Source: Ruminococcus sp.
GTDB taxonomy: Bacteria; Bacillota; Clostridia; Oscillospirales; Ruminococcaceae
Direction of reading: 5' to 3'
Assembly: GCA_017472145.1 (NCBI GenBank)
Contig: JAFUQX010000030.1
Location: forward strand, 1-47,233
DNA length: 47,233 bases
Shown here: piece by piece, positions 8,236 through 18,198 of the stretch
Position numbering within the stretch: the first letter of the stretch is position 1
Layout of the letters: every line of letters begins with the position of its first letter
The notes under the pieces: generated by a model
What the model saw: only the letters and a program-made list of their open reading frames with translations
What the model was told of the DNA's origin: nothing
The model's database searches: none
Position numbers and translations under genes: made by a program

Positions 8236-10866
8236 ATGAATGAAAATAAGGATAACATGGAAACAAAACTGGAGAACCGGGACGGTAAGATCGTTCCGGT
8301 AGAGATCAGCACAGAGGTGCAGCAGTCCTTCCTGCAATATGCCATGTCGGTTATTGTATCGAGAGCTTTGCCGGATGTGCGGGATGGTCTCAAGCCGGTG
8401 CACCGGCGTATTCTCTATACAATGTATGAAAAGAACCTGACTCCGGACAAGGCCTACCACAAGTGTGCGGATACGGTTGGTTCTGTGCTGGGTAGCTATC
8501 ATCCCCACGGTGATGCGTCGGTATATGATGCACTGGTACGTCTGGCCCAGCCCTTCTCCATGCGTTATATGCTGGTGGATGGTCAGGGTAACTTCGGTTC
8601 TGTAGACGGAGACCCGCCTGCTGCATACCGATATACAGAGGCCAGAATGTCCAAGATCTCTCTGGAGATGCTGACGGATATTCAGAAGGAAACCGTTCCC
8701 TTCATGCCCAACTATGACGAGCGTCTTCAGGAGCCGGTGGTGCTTCCCTCCCGTTACCCGAATCTGCTGGTAAATGGTTCGATCGGTATTGCCGTTGGTA
8801 TGGCCACCAATATTCCGCCCCATAATCTGGGCGAGGTCGTTTCTGGTATTGAGCTGCTCATGGATGAGCCGGACTGCACCATTGAGGAGCTGATGACCCG
8901 GATCAAGGGTCCGGACTTCCCCACCGGCGGCATTATTATGGGCAAGGCCGGTATCCGTGCGGCCTATAACACCGGACGGGGCAAGATCACCCTGCGCAGC
9001 AAGGTGGACTTTGAGAAGATCCGGGGAAGAGATGCCATCGTGGTAACAGAGATCCCCTATATGGTCAACAAGGCCCGTCTGGTAGAGAGCATTGCTCAGC
9101 TGGCCAAGGAGAAGCGTGTAGAGGGCATCGCCCACATTCAGGATGAATCCAGCCGTGAGGGCATGCGGATCGTCATTGAGCTGAAGAAGGATACCAATGC
9201 GGAGATCGTCCTGAATAAGCTCTACAGCTACACGCAGCTTCAGGATACGGTAGGCGTGATCATGCTGGCCCTGGTCAACGGGGAGCCGAAGGTGCTGTCT
9301 CTCAAGCAGATGCTGGAGCATTATCTGAGGTTCCAGGTGGAGGTCATCACCAATCGTACCCGGTATGATCTCAATAAGGCCCGGAAGCGTGCTCACATCC
9401 TCCAGGGCTTTGTGGTGGCCATCGACTATATTGATGAGGTGATTGCGATTCTGAGAAGCAGCAAGACCATTCCGGAGGGCAAGCAGCGCCTGATGGAGCG
9501 GTTTAAGGATACAGATATGTCCGAGCTGCTGGATCGTGCAGAATATGATATGACCGGCTACAGCCTGGAGAGCCAGGTGGGGCTCAGTGAGGAACAGGCT
9601 GATGCCATCGTACAGATGCGTCTGGGAGCCCTGACCGGTATGGAGCGTAAAAAGGTGACCGATGAGCTGTATGAGATCACCAGGAAGATCGCCGAATATC
9701 TGAACATTCTGTCGGATGAAAGGCTGGTGCTGGATATCATCCGTACCGACCTGCGTGAGATCGCCCGTAAGTTCAAGGACGAGCGCCGCACCATGATCGA
9801 AAATGTATGCGGTGAGGTGGAGATCGAGGATCTGATCCCGGTGACGGAATGCGTGGTGACCTACACCAACGGCGGCTATATGAAGCGTATGCCGGTGGAA
9901 TCCTATAAGCTCCAGCGCAGAGGCGGACGCGGTGTAAACGGCATGAAGCAGCGTGAGGAGGACTATGTCAGCGAGATGTTCATCAGCTCCTCTCATGACC
10001 ATATCATGTTCATCAGCAACAAGGGCATTATGTACAAGCTCAAGTGCTATGAGATCCCCGAGGGCGGCAAGACCTCCAAGGGCTTGAATATTGTGAATCT
10101 GATCACCATGGGTGAGGATGAAAAGGTAGCGGCTATGCTCCATGCTTCTGATTTTGAGGATGGCCGGTATGTGAACATCGTTACCAAGCGCGGTAAAATC
10201 AAGAGAACCGAGCTTTCCGCCTACCGGAATGTCCGCAAAAATGGTCTCATTGCCATTGGCCTGGATGAGGGCGATGAGATTGCCGGAGTCGTTCTGACGG
10301 AAGGCGAGGATAATCTCTTTATTGCAACGAAAAACGGCATGATCCTTCGTACCTCTGAGAATAATGTACGCTCCATGAGCCGCAGTGCCCACGGTGTCAG
10401 AGCCATCACACTCCGTGAAGGGGACGAGGTGATCGCAATCGCTCGTGAGCGTGAAAATGCCGACCTGCTGACGATCACCACCCAGGGCTTCGGCCGTCGG
10501 AGTGCAGCGGAGGAATACCGTATTCAGAACCGGGGCGGCTTTGGCCTGACCAACTATAAAACGGACGAGGAGCGCGGTACGGTCTGCGGCATTCGTATGG
10601 TAGAGCCGGAGGAGGATATCATTCTGATTTCCAGCGATGGTGTCATTATCCGTGTGCGCTGTGAGGATATCCGTGTAATGGGACGTACAGCCAAGGGCGT
10701 GCGTACTATGAAGGTGACAAACGGCAATACGGTTGTAGCCTTTACCAGTGCCGAGCATGATGAAACCGCAGAGACAGCAGCTGTCGAGGAGGTTTCCCAG
10801 GAGGCGGAAGAGACCATTCCGGAGGAGGACGGCTCTGAAGCAGAGAGAGCTTCACAGGAAGAATAA
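8236..10866 (+). CDS. gyrA: DNA gyrase subunit A
   Basis: Breakage-reunion subunit of gyrase, 876 aa. The catalytic tyrosine is Y133 in [12 protein letters not shown]. The quinolone-determining region reads [18 protein letters not shown]. Position 94, equivalent to E. coli Ser83, is alanine. The GyrA box QRRGGRG (near residue 555) in the C-terminal beta-pinwheel identifies gyrase rather than topoisomerase IV. The last 40 residues are a highly acidic tail. Weak AAAGGTG precedes the start. It is the last gene of the gyrB operon, followed by a terminator. Confidence 0.98.
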   Translation: MNENKDNMETKLENRDGKIVPVEISTEVQQSFLQYAMSVIVSRALPDVRDGLKPVHRRILYTMYEKNLTPDKAYHKCADTVGSVLGSYHPHGDASVYDALVRLAQPFSMRYMLVDGQGNFGSVDGDPPAAYRYTEARMSKISLEMLTDIQKETVPFMPNYDERLQEPVVLPSRYPNLLVNGSIGIAVGMATNIPPHNLGEVVSGIELLMDEPDCTIEELMTRIKGPDFPTGGIIMGKAGIRAAYNTGRGKITLRSKVDFEKIRGRDAIVVTEIPYMVNKARLVESIAQLAKEKRVEGIAHIQDESSREGMRIVIELKKDTNAEIVLNKLYSYTQLQDTVGVIMLALVNGEPKVLSLKQMLEHYLRFQVEVITNRTRYDLNKARKRAHILQGFVVAIDYIDEVIAILRSSKTIPEGKQRLMERFKDTDMSELLDRAEYDMTGYSLESQVGLSEEQADAIVQMRLGALTGMERKKVTDELYEITRKIAEYLNILSDERLVLDIIRTDLREIARKFKDERRTMIENVCGEVEIEDLIPVTECVVTYTNGGYMKRMPVESYKLQRRGGRGVNGMKQREEDYVSEMFISSSHDHIMFISNKGIMYKLKCYEIPEGGKTSKGLNIVNLITMGEDEKVAAMLHASDFEDGRYVNIVTKRGKIKRTELSAYRNVRKNGLIAIGLDEGDEIAGVVLTEGEDNLFIATKNGMILRTSENNVRSMSRSAHGVRAITLREGDEVIAIARERENADLLTITTQGFGRRSAAEEYRIQNRGGFGLTNYKTDEERGTVCGIRMVEPEEDIILISSDGVIIRVRCEDIRVMGRTAKGVRTMKVTNGNTVVAFTSAEHDETAETAAVEEVSQEAEETIPEEDGSEAERASQEE

Positions 10867-10880
10867 GAATTGTACAGAAC

Positions 10881-10921
10881 CGGGTACCGGCCAATTGTTA
10901 CAGGCCGGCAGCCCGTTTTTG
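10881..10921 (+). terminator. Terminator of the gyrB-gyrA operon
   Basis: A GGG-ta-CCGGCC arm pairs with GGCCGG-ca-GCCC around 10881-10915, followed by TTTTT (10916-10920). Confidence 0.75.
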
Positions 10922-10946
10922 TATCATACGAAAGGAGGCAAGAGTA

Positions 10947-11480
10947 ATGCAGCAGGAAAACAGAAGGCTGCGTCCCATTCTGCTGATGATATTCAGCAGT
11001 CTGTTTCTGCACATCCTCCATTGGATCATCTATGAAACCATTGCCTTTTCCTGGCTTATGAGTCTGATCACTCCTCTTGTTCTGTGTCTGTGTTATCATG
11101 GCTTTCAGACGGATTGTGAGAAAACCTTCGGTCTCTCCCGGAAGCGGGTGTTTATCTATGCGGTACTCGTTCCCCTTCTGATCGCACTTGGTGTATCTGT
11201 TCTTGTGTTTATGAATAATCCGCATCTGGGTTTGTATTCAAGAGGCGGACAGCTGACCGGCGGTGCTGTAGAGCAGATCGGTCTCTATGCCGGCCGTACA
11301 GCCATGTCGGGAATTTATGTGCTTATTTTTTCGGCTATAGATATCCCGATCCTTCAATGGCAGGATCACCGGCGGTACGAAAAGGAAAGTGTACGTCTCA
11401 CCGATGCAGATCTGGCCGAGAAGCAGGTATATCAGGCTCCGGACACAATGCAGGAGCATGAGGAGGATCTGTCTGTATGA
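10947..11480 (+). CDS. Hypothetical four-helix membrane protein
   Basis: 177-aa protein not recognised as a named family. Hydrophobic segments at about 9-28, 33-50, 68-89 and 118-137 suggest four membrane helices. A charged cytoplasmic tail (RRYEKESVRLTDADLAEK...) follows. The start lies behind AAAGGAGG (10931-10938). Its stop overlaps the phosphoesterase start (ATGA at 11477), so the two proteins are likely translated together and may act on related envelope substrates. Confidence 0.8.
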   Translation: MQQENRRLRPILLMIFSSLFLHILHWIIYETIAFSWLMSLITPLVLCLCYHGFQTDCEKTFGLSRKRVFIYAVLVPLLIALGVSVLVFMNNPHLGLYSRGGQLTGGAVEQIGLYAGRTAMSGIYVLIFSAIDIPILQWQDHRRYEKESVRLTDADLAEKQVYQAPDTMQEHEEDLSV

Positions 11481-12322
11481 TGACTTTTTTTCTTATAGTC
11501 CTTTGTATCCTGGCTGTTCTGATCGTCTGGTTTTTTATTGAACGATGTATACTCCTGACCAGAAAAAAGGAGATTTTCCTCAGGGCCTGGCCAAAGGAAT
11601 TGAATGGGATGAGGATCCTTCAGATATCCGATCTGCATCACCGGACTTTCGGACGGGATAATATCCGCATTTCAAGACGTGTGCAAAGAATTCAGCCGGA
11701 TATCATTGTGATTACAGGGGATCTGATCTCCCGTGATATGCGGGACTTTACTGCGGTTGGACGCTTTTGCAGAAATCTTGCTGCGATTGCACCTGTATAT
11801 TTTGTGCCGGGCAACCATGAGCTTGATCTGCCTTCCAAGGTAAGAGAGACTTATTATAAGACTTTGCGGGGGGCCAACGGGATCATCCTTGACAATAGGT
11901 CCTGTTCTATCAAAAGCGGAGGTGGTTCTGTTTCTCTTGTCGGGACTACTCTTGATATCAGTATTTATCATGATGGAGATCATAAATATCGGAATCTGAA
12001 TCCCTATTCAAAAGAAGAGCTTATTAAGCAGATCGGTGTACATGATGGGTGTACAATTTTGCTTGCTCATAATCCTTTGATTGCTGAGGCTTATGCGGAT
12101 TGGGGGGCTGACCTGGTTCTTTGCGGGCATGTTCATGGCGGTGTCATGCACCTTCCTTTTATTGGCGGTGTGCTTTCCCCCGAAAGACGATTCTTCCCCC
12201 GATATTCAAAGGGCTTATATAGGATCGGAGATACCTGTATGTATGTTTCCGGAGGTCTTGGGAAGATCCGCCTTTTTAATCCTTCAGAAATCAATCTGAT
12301 CACACTTCGCAATCAGGAATAA
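11477..12322 (+). CDS. Membrane-anchored metallophosphoesterase (YkuE-like)
   Basis: Calcineurin-like phosphoesterase of 281 aa with one N-terminal membrane anchor (residues 3-25). Metal-binding motifs are complete and in order: D52-x-H54 in ISDLHH, G81-D82 in ITGDL, GNHE (112-115), AHNP near 195, and GHVHGG near 214. Relatives include lipid-phosphate hydrolases such as YkuE, and UDP-diacylglucosamine pyrophosphatase-like enzymes, so an envelope lipid substrate is plausible but unproven. It overlaps the preceding gene by ATGA. A weak stem (catttttatc/gataaaaatg, 12331-12356) follows the stop. Confidence 0.88.
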   Translation: MMTFFLIVLCILAVLIVWFFIERCILLTRKKEIFLRAWPKELNGMRILQISDLHHRTFGRDNIRISRRVQRIQPDIIVITGDLISRDMRDFTAVGRFCRNLAAIAPVYFVPGNHELDLPSKVRETYYKTLRGANGIILDNRSCSIKSGGGSVSLVGTTLDISIYHDGDHKYRNLNPYSKEELIKQIGVHDGCTILLAHNPLIAEAYADWGADLVLCGHVHGGVMHLPFIGGVLSPERRFFPRYSKGLYRIGDTCMYVSGGLGKIRLFNPSEINLITLRNQE

Positions 12323-12354
12323 GCTGGAAGCATTTTTATCTTGAATGATAAAAA

Positions 12355-12370
12355 TGTTTCACGTGGAACA
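12355..12370. promoter_or_regulatory. parS: parS site 1
   Basis: TGTTTCACGTGGAACA is a 16-base palindrome within one base of the Bacillus parS consensus. It is bound by ParB and nucleates the segregation complex. It is paired with parS 2, 79 bases away, upstream of mnmG. Confidence 0.93.
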
Positions 12371-12433
12371 TTCTGCTTGATGTTTCAGGTGAAGCACTTT
12401 TATTGCTTTTATATGCGTTTTGGAATTTTGAAT

Positions 12434-12449
12434 TGTTCCACGTGGAACA
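12434..12449. promoter_or_regulatory. parS: parS site 2
   Basis: TGTTCCACGTGGAACA is a perfect 16-base palindrome of parS type. It lies within 60 bases of the mnmG start, so ParB binding may also affect mnmG transcription. Confidence 0.93.
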
Positions 12450-12495
12450 ATTCTTCTATGGATATATATTAACGAATTCAACACGGGAGTTGATG

Positions 12496-14388
12496 ATGAT
12501 GTATCATATGGGTTCATATGATGTTGCTGTTATAGGTGCAGGTCATGCCGGAGTAGAGGCCGCTCTTGCAGCTGCACGGCTTGGATGTAAAACAGTTCTT
12601 TTTACGATCTCTCTGGATCAGATTGCCAATATGCCCTGTAATCCTTCTATCGGAGGCACGGCCAAAGGACATCTTGTAAGAGAAATAGACGCTTTAGGCG
12701 GAGAAATGGGAAAAGCGGCCGATGCATGCTTTATCCAGAGCCGAATGCTGAACCGGGGGAAGGGACCGGCCGTATACAGTCTGCGTATTCAGGCGGATCG
12801 TGTGAAATATCATGCATATATGAAAAGAGTCTGCGAACATACAGATAATTTATATGTAAAGCAGGCAGAAATCGCAGAGATTTTGACTGAATCCGGAAAG
12901 GTTACTGGTGTGGTCACTGCACTTGGCGCAAAATATGATGTCAGAGCTGCAATTATTGCAACAGGAACCTATCTGAATGGTCGGATCCATATAGGAACGG
13001 TTTCTTATGAAAGCGGCCCCGATAGTGCACTTCCCAGCCGTGAACTGGCTCATCACCTTGAAAAAATGGGGCTGCCGCTTAGACGCTTCAAGACAGGGAC
13101 GCCATGCCGTGTACATCGCCGCAGTATTGCTTTTGACCGGATGGAAGAACAGCACGGGGATGATGATATTGTTCCGTTTTCCTTTGATACATCTGCTAAA
13201 GGACTTGAAAATCAGGTGAGCTGTTATATTACATATACGAATGAACGTACGCACGAGATTATCCGGGATAATCTGGATCGTTCCCCTATGTTCACCGGAC
13301 AAATCTCCGGGATAGGCCCTCGGTATTGTCCATCTATTGAGACAAAGATTGTGCGATTCGCGGATAAAGAGCGTCATCAGCTGTTTGTTGAGCCTATGGG
13401 TCTGGATACAGATGAATTTTATCTTCAGGGTATGTCTACCTCGCTTCCGGAGGATGTTCAGCAGGAATTCCTACAGACAATTCCCGGACTGGAAAACGTA
13501 GAAATTATGCGGCCAGCTTATGCCATTGAATATGATTGCGTAGATCCCACATCATTGCGGGTTACATTGGAAACAAAGAAGATCAGCGGGTTATACGGGG
13601 CCGGGCAGTTCAATGGCAGTTCCGGCTATGAGGAAGCAGCCGCTCAGGGACTGGTTGCAGGAATCAATGCGGCCCTCAAGCTTCTTGGACGTGAACCGAT
13701 GATTCTCGATCGGGCCAGCTCTTATATCGGCACCTTGATTGATGATCTTGTTACAAAGGGATGTGAAGACCCCTATCGTATGATGACCTCGCGCAGTGAA
13801 TATCGCTTGATTTTGCGGCAGGATAATGCTGATCAGCGCCTGATGCCGATTGGCAATCAGATTGGTCTGGTATCGGACGAGCGATATAAGACGATGCTTG
13901 AAAAATATGAAGCAGTTGCAGCCGAGCGAAAGCGGGTGGCAAAGAAGAATATGGCTCCCACAGATGAGTTGAATCAATTTCTGATAGCCAAGGGAACATC
14001 TCCCTTGACTACGGGCTGTAAGCTTGCAGATCTGATACGGCGTCCACAATTAAACTATGAGATGTTGAAACCATACGATCCAGAGCGGCCTGAGTTAGAT
14101 CCTGTGATTGGACAGCAGGTTGAAATTCAAATCAAATATGAGGGATATATTGAAAAACAGCTTGAACAAATCGAACGAATGCGCAAGCTGGAGGAAAAGC
14201 TGCTGCCTGATGGAACAGATTATACGCAAATACGTGGGTTACGATTGGAGGCGGCTGAAAAGCTGAATGCATATCAGCCATCCAATATCGGACAGGCCAG
14301 CCGGATCTCCGGCGTATCTCCGGCCGATATTTCTGTTCTCGTAGTATGGAAGCTTTCAAAGGAGGGTGTAACAGACGATGAAAACTGA
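12496..14388 (+). CDS. mnmG: tRNA uridine-5-carboxymethylaminomethyl modification enzyme MnmG
   Basis: FAD-dependent partner of MnmE (GidA); together they modify U34 of certain tRNAs. About 630 aa. The Rossmann motif [17 protein letters not shown] lies at the N-terminus, followed by [21 protein letters not shown] and the conserved [11 protein letters not shown]. The C-terminal helical domain is complete. The frame is open upstream to 12403 but reads through parS 2. Three successive ATGs (12493, 12496, 12499) follow GGGAG, and 12496 gives reasonable spacing. The stop overlaps rsmG. mnmE is not in this window. Confidence 0.95.
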   Translation: MMYHMGSYDVAVIGAGHAGVEAALAAARLGCKTVLFTISLDQIANMPCNPSIGGTAKGHLVREIDALGGEMGKAADACFIQSRMLNRGKGPAVYSLRIQADRVKYHAYMKRVCEHTDNLYVKQAEIAEILTESGKVTGVVTALGAKYDVRAAIIATGTYLNGRIHIGTVSYESGPDSALPSRELAHHLEKMGLPLRRFKTGTPCRVHRRSIAFDRMEEQHGDDDIVPFSFDTSAKGLENQVSCYITYTNERTHEIIRDNLDRSPMFTGQISGIGPRYCPSIETKIVRFADKERHQLFVEPMGLDTDEFYLQGMSTSLPEDVQQEFLQTIPGLENVEIMRPAYAIEYDCVDPTSLRVTLETKKISGLYGAGQFNGSSGYEEAAAQGLVAGINAALKLLGREPMILDRASSYIGTLIDDLVTKGCEDPYRMMTSRSEYRLILRQDNADQRLMPIGNQIGLVSDERYKTMLEKYEAVAAERKRVAKKNMAPTDELNQFLIAKGTSPLTTGCKLADLIRRPQLNYEMLKPYDPERPELDPVIGQQVEIQIKYEGYIEKQLEQIERMRKLEEKLLPDGTDYTQIRGLRLEAAEKLNAYQPSNIGQASRISGVSPADISVLVVWKLSKEGVTDDEN

Positions 14389-15088
14389 TTTTTCAACAAT
14401 TCAGAAGCTCTTTGTGGAAAACGGTTTGCAGCTGACTGAATCACAGTATGACGCTTTTATTGTATACAGCAGATTTCTTGTGGAATATAATCAAAAGGTA
14501 AATCTTACAGCGATAACGGAGCCGGCCGAGATCTGGAAAAAACATTTCCTGGATAGTGTTTACCCGCTGCGTTTCATTCAGCTTCCGGAACAGGCTGCGG
14601 TTATAGATGTGGGCACTGGTGCAGGCTTTCCCAGTGTTCCCATGGCAATCTATCAGAATGATTTGCATATTACAATGCTTGACAGCCTTCAGAAACGTAT
14701 TGTGTTTCTTGAACAGCTGGCTCAAAAAACAGGGCTTTCGCATTGGCGCTGTATTCACGGACGAGCAGAAGATGTAGGAAATCTTCCTGATTATCGGGAG
14801 CAATTTGATGCAGCGGTTGCTCGCGCCGTTGCGGCCTTGCCGATTCTGTGTGAATACTGTCTTCCTTTTGTCAGGATTGGCGGCTGTTTTCTCGCATTAA
14901 AAGGACCGAATGAATCGGCTGCGAATTCTGCATCTGCTGTAACACAGCTTGGTGGGGAGATTGAAAGGGAAATTTCTTACCGCTTGGAAGGCGAAGAACG
15001 AAAGCTGATTGTGATCAGAAAAATATCGCATACTTCGACAAAATTCCCCAGAAAAAGCAGTCGGATTAAGCAAAAGCCGCTCGTTTAA
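14378..15088 (+). CDS. rsmG: 16S rRNA (guanine-527-N7)-methyltransferase RsmG
   Basis: GidB-type SAM-dependent methyltransferase of 236 aa acting on the 16S rRNA 530 loop. The SAM-binding motif is [17 protein letters not shown], and [24 protein letters not shown] upstream is diagnostic. [18 protein letters not shown] is the later substrate-site motif. It begins inside the end of mnmG (11-base overlap) behind GGAGGG. The last 15 residues are basic and variable. Order mnmG-rsmG-noc-parA-parB is conserved in Firmicutes. Confidence 0.96.
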   Translation: MKTDFSTIQKLFVENGLQLTESQYDAFIVYSRFLVEYNQKVNLTAITEPAEIWKKHFLDSVYPLRFIQLPEQAAVIDVGTGAGFPSVPMAIYQNDLHITMLDSLQKRIVFLEQLAQKTGLSHWRCIHGRAEDVGNLPDYREQFDAAVARAVAALPILCEYCLPFVRIGGCFLALKGPNESAANSASAVTQLGGEIEREISYRLEGEERKLIVIRKISHTSTKFPRKSSRIKQKPLV

Positions 15089-15144
15089 TGCCGATATTGG
15101 CATAATATTGTCGAAAATGTGCGGATTCTGCGATAAATTCCCTC

Positions 15145-15173
15145 TGGCCATTATTTCCGTTCCCTGGTATAAT
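15145..15173 (+). promoter_or_regulatory. Putative promoter of the noc-like gene
   Basis: TATAAT at 15168-15173 with TGGCCA 17 bases upstream (15145-15150). The -10 box is perfect but the -35 box is weak. It implies a leader of roughly 80 bases. Confidence 0.5.
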
Positions 15174-15257
15174 AAGAATATGAAAACATGTACTTTTAAG
15201 TGCTTCCATGTTATGCGTTCGGAGCAGGAGAAAGAGAAAAGCTCGGAGGGATGTTTT

Positions 15258-16103
15258 ATGGCAGGTGCAGCTGCATTTATAAGAAAAAAGCCGGTCAGCC
15301 GGATTATTGATGTTGATATATCCGAAATTCGTTTCAATAACCAGTCGGTTTCCCTGAATACTGAATCTGCGGAGATCCATGCTTTAGCAGAAAGCATCGC
15401 TCAGAACGGAATTCTTCAACCATTGCAGGTGCATTTGATTGGTGGAAATTATGAGTTGATAAAGGGGATACATATATTGCATGCCGCGATTTGTGCAGGC
15501 TTGCATTCTGTGCCGTGTATAGTGTCGGATATGAATTGCAGTGCCGGTGATATAAAGGATCTGCTCGATGAAATTCATATGCAGAAGCTGAATTTTTTTC
15601 AGGAAGCAGAAGCAATAGAAAAGCTGATTTCACTGTATGGGATCACTCAAGAGGAAGCGGCTGCACAGCTTGGACGTGCTCAGAGTACCATTGCCAATAA
15701 GCTGCGTCTGCTTCGTTTAACAGAGTCTGAACGTGATTTAATTATTCAGCATCGATTAACGGAACGGCATGCCCGGGCTATACTCAGGCTTGGTGCTCCG
15801 GAAGAACGGCTTATTGTATTAAATCAGGTTATCAAACAGAATCTGAATGTCGAAAAGACCGAAAAAGCTGTAGAGATGAGGCTTGGCCGGCGAAGAAAAC
15901 GCGAGCCTTATCGCAAGCGAAGCCGCTCGATACAAAATATACATTCATTCGTAAAGACAGTGAATAAGGCTGCGGAGACAATGCAGGCCGCTGGAATTGG
16001 GGTACAGATTCAGCAGATACAAAAAGAAGGCTGGGTAGAATTTCAGATCCGAATTCCACAGAAAAAATATACAGAGACTGAAGCAGATATTATCAGATGT
16101 TAA
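15258..16103 (+). CDS. Noc/ParB-like protein with degenerate CTP-binding motif
   Basis: 281-aa ParB-superfamily protein in the position of noc, between rsmG and parA. The ParB N-terminal fold is present: IDVDISEIRFN, then LAESIAQNGILQPLQV. The HTH ITQEEAAAQLGRAQSTIANKLRLLRL follows (about residues 129-154). The GERRWRAA motif of ParB, which contacts CTP, is replaced by KGIHILHAA (residues 69-77). The following ENLQRENLNPIEEA motif is also altered, to HMQKLNFFQEA. The frame is open from 15108, but 15258 follows GGAGGG (15245-15250). Nucleoid occlusion is the inferred role. Confidence 0.8.
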   Translation: MAGAAAFIRKKPVSRIIDVDISEIRFNNQSVSLNTESAEIHALAESIAQNGILQPLQVHLIGGNYELIKGIHILHAAICAGLHSVPCIVSDMNCSAGDIKDLLDEIHMQKLNFFQEAEAIEKLISLYGITQEEAAAQLGRAQSTIANKLRLLRLTESERDLIIQHRLTERHARAILRLGAPEERLIVLNQVIKQNLNVEKTEKAVEMRLGRRRKREPYRKRSRSIQNIHSFVKTVNKAAETMQAAGIGVQIQQIQKEGWVEFQIRIPQKKYTETEADIIRC

Positions 16104-16134
16104 GTTCAGAAGAAATTATTTGTTTTGGTTTATT

Positions 16135-16173
16135 AGAGAGAAAGTCAGAATATGCTGGCTCTCTCTCTTTTTA
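16135..16173 (+). terminator. Terminator after the noc-like gene
   Basis: AGAGAG...AAGTCAG pairs with CTGGCTCTCTCT, followed by TTTTTATTT. It separates the mnmG block from parA-parB, which has its own promoter. Confidence 0.75.
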
Positions 16174-16282
16174 TTTCAGCTCCTTTCCATAATTTGGGAT
16201 ACTTGCAATTTTCTCAATAAAGGAGGCTTTAAGACATACTTTACGAATCGGTTTGATTTCCAAATTTTCAAAATAGAGTGTT

Positions 16283-16298
16283 TGTTCCACGTGGAACA
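16283..16298. promoter_or_regulatory. parS: parS site 3
   Basis: TGTTCCACGTGGAACA is identical to parS 2. It is the first site of a second pair, located upstream of parA. Confidence 0.93.
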
Positions 16299-16351
16299 AA
16301 AAGAGAGCAAGAGGAGATATTTGCGGAAGAAAGAGCAGGAAAGGCGAAAAA

Positions 16352-16367
16352 TGTTCCACGTGAAACA
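16352..16367. promoter_or_regulatory. parS: parS site 4
   Basis: TGTTCCACGTGAAACA is the exact form common in Bacillus. It lies 36 bases upstream of the parA -35 box, so ParB spreading could repress parA-parB. Confidence 0.95.
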
Positions 16368-16402
16368 TTACGTAAAAACCAGACGAGAGCGAATAAAAAA
16401 GC

Positions 16403-16431
16403 TTTACAAATGGCGTGAATCATGCTATAAT
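16403..16431 (+). promoter_or_regulatory. parA-parB promoter
   Basis: TTTACA (16403-16408) and TATAAT (16426-16431) with a 17-base spacer; close to the sigma-A consensus. Confidence 0.85.
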
Positions 16432-16454
16432 ACAATAAGAAAGGGGCGAGGGCA

Positions 16455-17276
16455 ATGATTTATGCTGTAGGCAATCAAAAAGGCGGTGTTGGTAAGACAA
16501 CAACAGTTGTAAATTTGGGCGCATGGTTCGGTTCTCATGGAAAGCGTGTATTATGTGTGGATATTGATCCGCAGGGAAATACAACGACGGGATTTGGAAT
16601 TAAGAAGCGTGAGCTTAAGTATTCCTCCTATGATGTGCTTTCCGGGAAGGTGAAGATTACAGATGCAATAATCGAGACGCCTTTTGAGGGAGTATCCGTG
16701 CTTCCGGCTACAGATGATCTGGCGGGTGCAGAGATTGAACTGAGTCGTGCGGAGCATCGTACGAGCCGGCTGAAAATGCAGCTGTTGACCTGCAAGGACC
16801 AGTACGACATTATCCTGATTGACTGTCCTCCTGCGCTTGGACTGCTGACCCTGAATGGTCTTACAGCGGCTAATGAGCTGATCATACCAATGCTGGCGGA
16901 ATTTTATGCACTGGAAGGACTTTCACAGCTGACGAACACATTGAAGATTGTCAGAAGCAGCTTTAATCCGTCCTTGCAGATAGCGGGTATTCTGTTTGTG
17001 ATGTTTGATCAGAGACTGAATGTTTCCCGTCAGGTGGAGGCTGAGGTTGAGAAGTATTTTCCAGGCAAGGTATTCCGAACAAAAATACCACGGAATGTGC
17101 GATTATCGGAAGCGCCTAGTCATGGAAAACCAGTGTTCTATTATGATAAAGCATCTAAGGGTGCAGAGGCCTACGAGGAGCTTGGTTATGAGCTGCTGAA
17201 GGAGGAACCTCCGAAGAAGGAGAAAAAGGCCTTTTTCTTTGGACGGAAGAAGGACAAAGAAAAGAACGAGAAATAG
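16455..17276 (+). CDS. parA: Chromosome partitioning ATPase ParA (Soj)
   Basis: Deviant-Walker ATPase of 273 aa that moves ParB-parS complexes over the nucleoid and influences DnaA. The deviant Walker A is KGGVGKTT (residues 9-16). DIDPQGN and DIILIDCPPALGLLTLNGL are the later nucleotide-site motifs. The extreme C-terminus is a lysine-rich tail (KKEKKAFFFGRKKDKEKNEK), longer than usual. The start follows AGGGGCGAGGG. It is the first gene of a two-gene operon with parB, 42 bases upstream of the parB start. Confidence 0.96.
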   Translation: MIYAVGNQKGGVGKTTTVVNLGAWFGSHGKRVLCVDIDPQGNTTTGFGIKKRELKYSSYDVLSGKVKITDAIIETPFEGVSVLPATDDLAGAEIELSRAEHRTSRLKMQLLTCKDQYDIILIDCPPALGLLTLNGLTAANELIIPMLAEFYALEGLSQLTNTLKIVRSSFNPSLQIAGILFVMFDQRLNVSRQVEAEVEKYFPGKVFRTKIPRNVRLSEAPSHGKPVFYYDKASKGAEAYEELGYELLKEEPPKKEKKAFFFGRKKDKEKNEK

Positions 17277-17318
17277 AGACAATTAAGTAAAAAAATGGTT
17301 CAGCAGGGAGGTGCTGAG

Positions 17319-18161
17319 ATGGCAAAAGGTGGACTGGGAAGCGGACTGGACTTTTTATTTGATGATAATATTGCTGATGTTCAGGTAAAGAAATCGGTAC
17401 GGCTGAGTGAAATTGAGCCCAACCGTGCACAGCCGAGAAAGAGCTTCAGTGAGGAATCGATTGCGGCGCTGGCAGACTCAATTCAGCAATATGGTATCCT
17501 GCAGCCGATTCTGGTACGGCCCATAGGAGGCAGCTATCAGATCGTAGCGGGTGAACGCCGATGGAGAGCTGCAAGAATGCTGGGAATGGATGAGGTTCCC
17601 GTTATTATCAAGGAGCTGACGGATCTGGAGACCATGCAGATCGCCTTGATAGAAAATTTACAGCGTGAGAATCTGAATCCTATTGAAGAAGCGATGGGAT
17701 ATCATGAGCTGATGGAGCAATATGGCATGACGCAGGAGAGTGTTGCAAAGACAGTCGGCCGATCCAGAAGTGCAGTGGCAAATTCGCTGCGTCTGCTTCA
17801 GCTTTCTGAGAATATTCAGGATATGCTGGAGAAGGGTCAGATTACCGCAGGTCATGCAAAGGCCTTGCTTTCCATCAGCGGAGAGAAGCTGCGTGAAGAG
17901 ACGGCAAAGAAGGCTGCAAAGGGTTTGCTGACGGTCCGTGCAATTGAAAGAATTGCTGCGGAGGAGGCCGAAGTCAAGCCGGAGCCATTTAAAATGGATC
18001 CGGTTACGGATTCTTACTTCAAGGAAATTGAGCTGTGTCTGTCAGAACGCCTGAGCCGGGGTGTTTCTGTGAAGTTTGGTCCCTACAAGGGAACGCTGAC
18101 GCTGGAATTCTACGACAAGGATGATCTGAATGCACTGGCTGAGCAGCTGACATGGCATTAA
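17319..18161 (+). CDS. parB: Chromosome partitioning protein ParB (Spo0J)
   Basis: CTP-dependent DNA clamp of 280 aa that loads at parS. It begins MAKGGLGSGLDFLF, the family's typical N-terminus that stimulates ParA. This, with GGGAGGTG at 17306-17313, selects 17319 over an in-frame ATG at 17295. The CTP-binding GERRWRAA motif (78-85) and ENLQRENLNPIEEA (112-125) are intact. The HTH reads MTQESVAKTVGRSRSAVANSLRLLQL. The C-terminal dimerisation domain is complete. Four parS sites lie within 6 kb upstream. Confidence 0.96.
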   Translation: MAKGGLGSGLDFLFDDNIADVQVKKSVRLSEIEPNRAQPRKSFSEESIAALADSIQQYGILQPILVRPIGGSYQIVAGERRWRAARMLGMDEVPVIIKELTDLETMQIALIENLQRENLNPIEEAMGYHELMEQYGMTQESVAKTVGRSRSAVANSLRLLQLSENIQDMLEKGQITAGHAKALLSISGEKLREETAKKAAKGLLTVRAIERIAAEEAEVKPEPFKMDPVTDSYFKEIELCLSERLSRGVSVKFGPYKGTLTLEFYDKDDLNALAEQLTWH

Positions 18162-18198
18162 AAATCAGAATATACAAAACAGGAAGGACGCATAAGTT

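Noticed and set aside
7429-10758. 1109-codon open frame opposite gyrA
   Set aside because: Shadow caused by the codon bias of gyrA; His/Leu-rich translation without domains.
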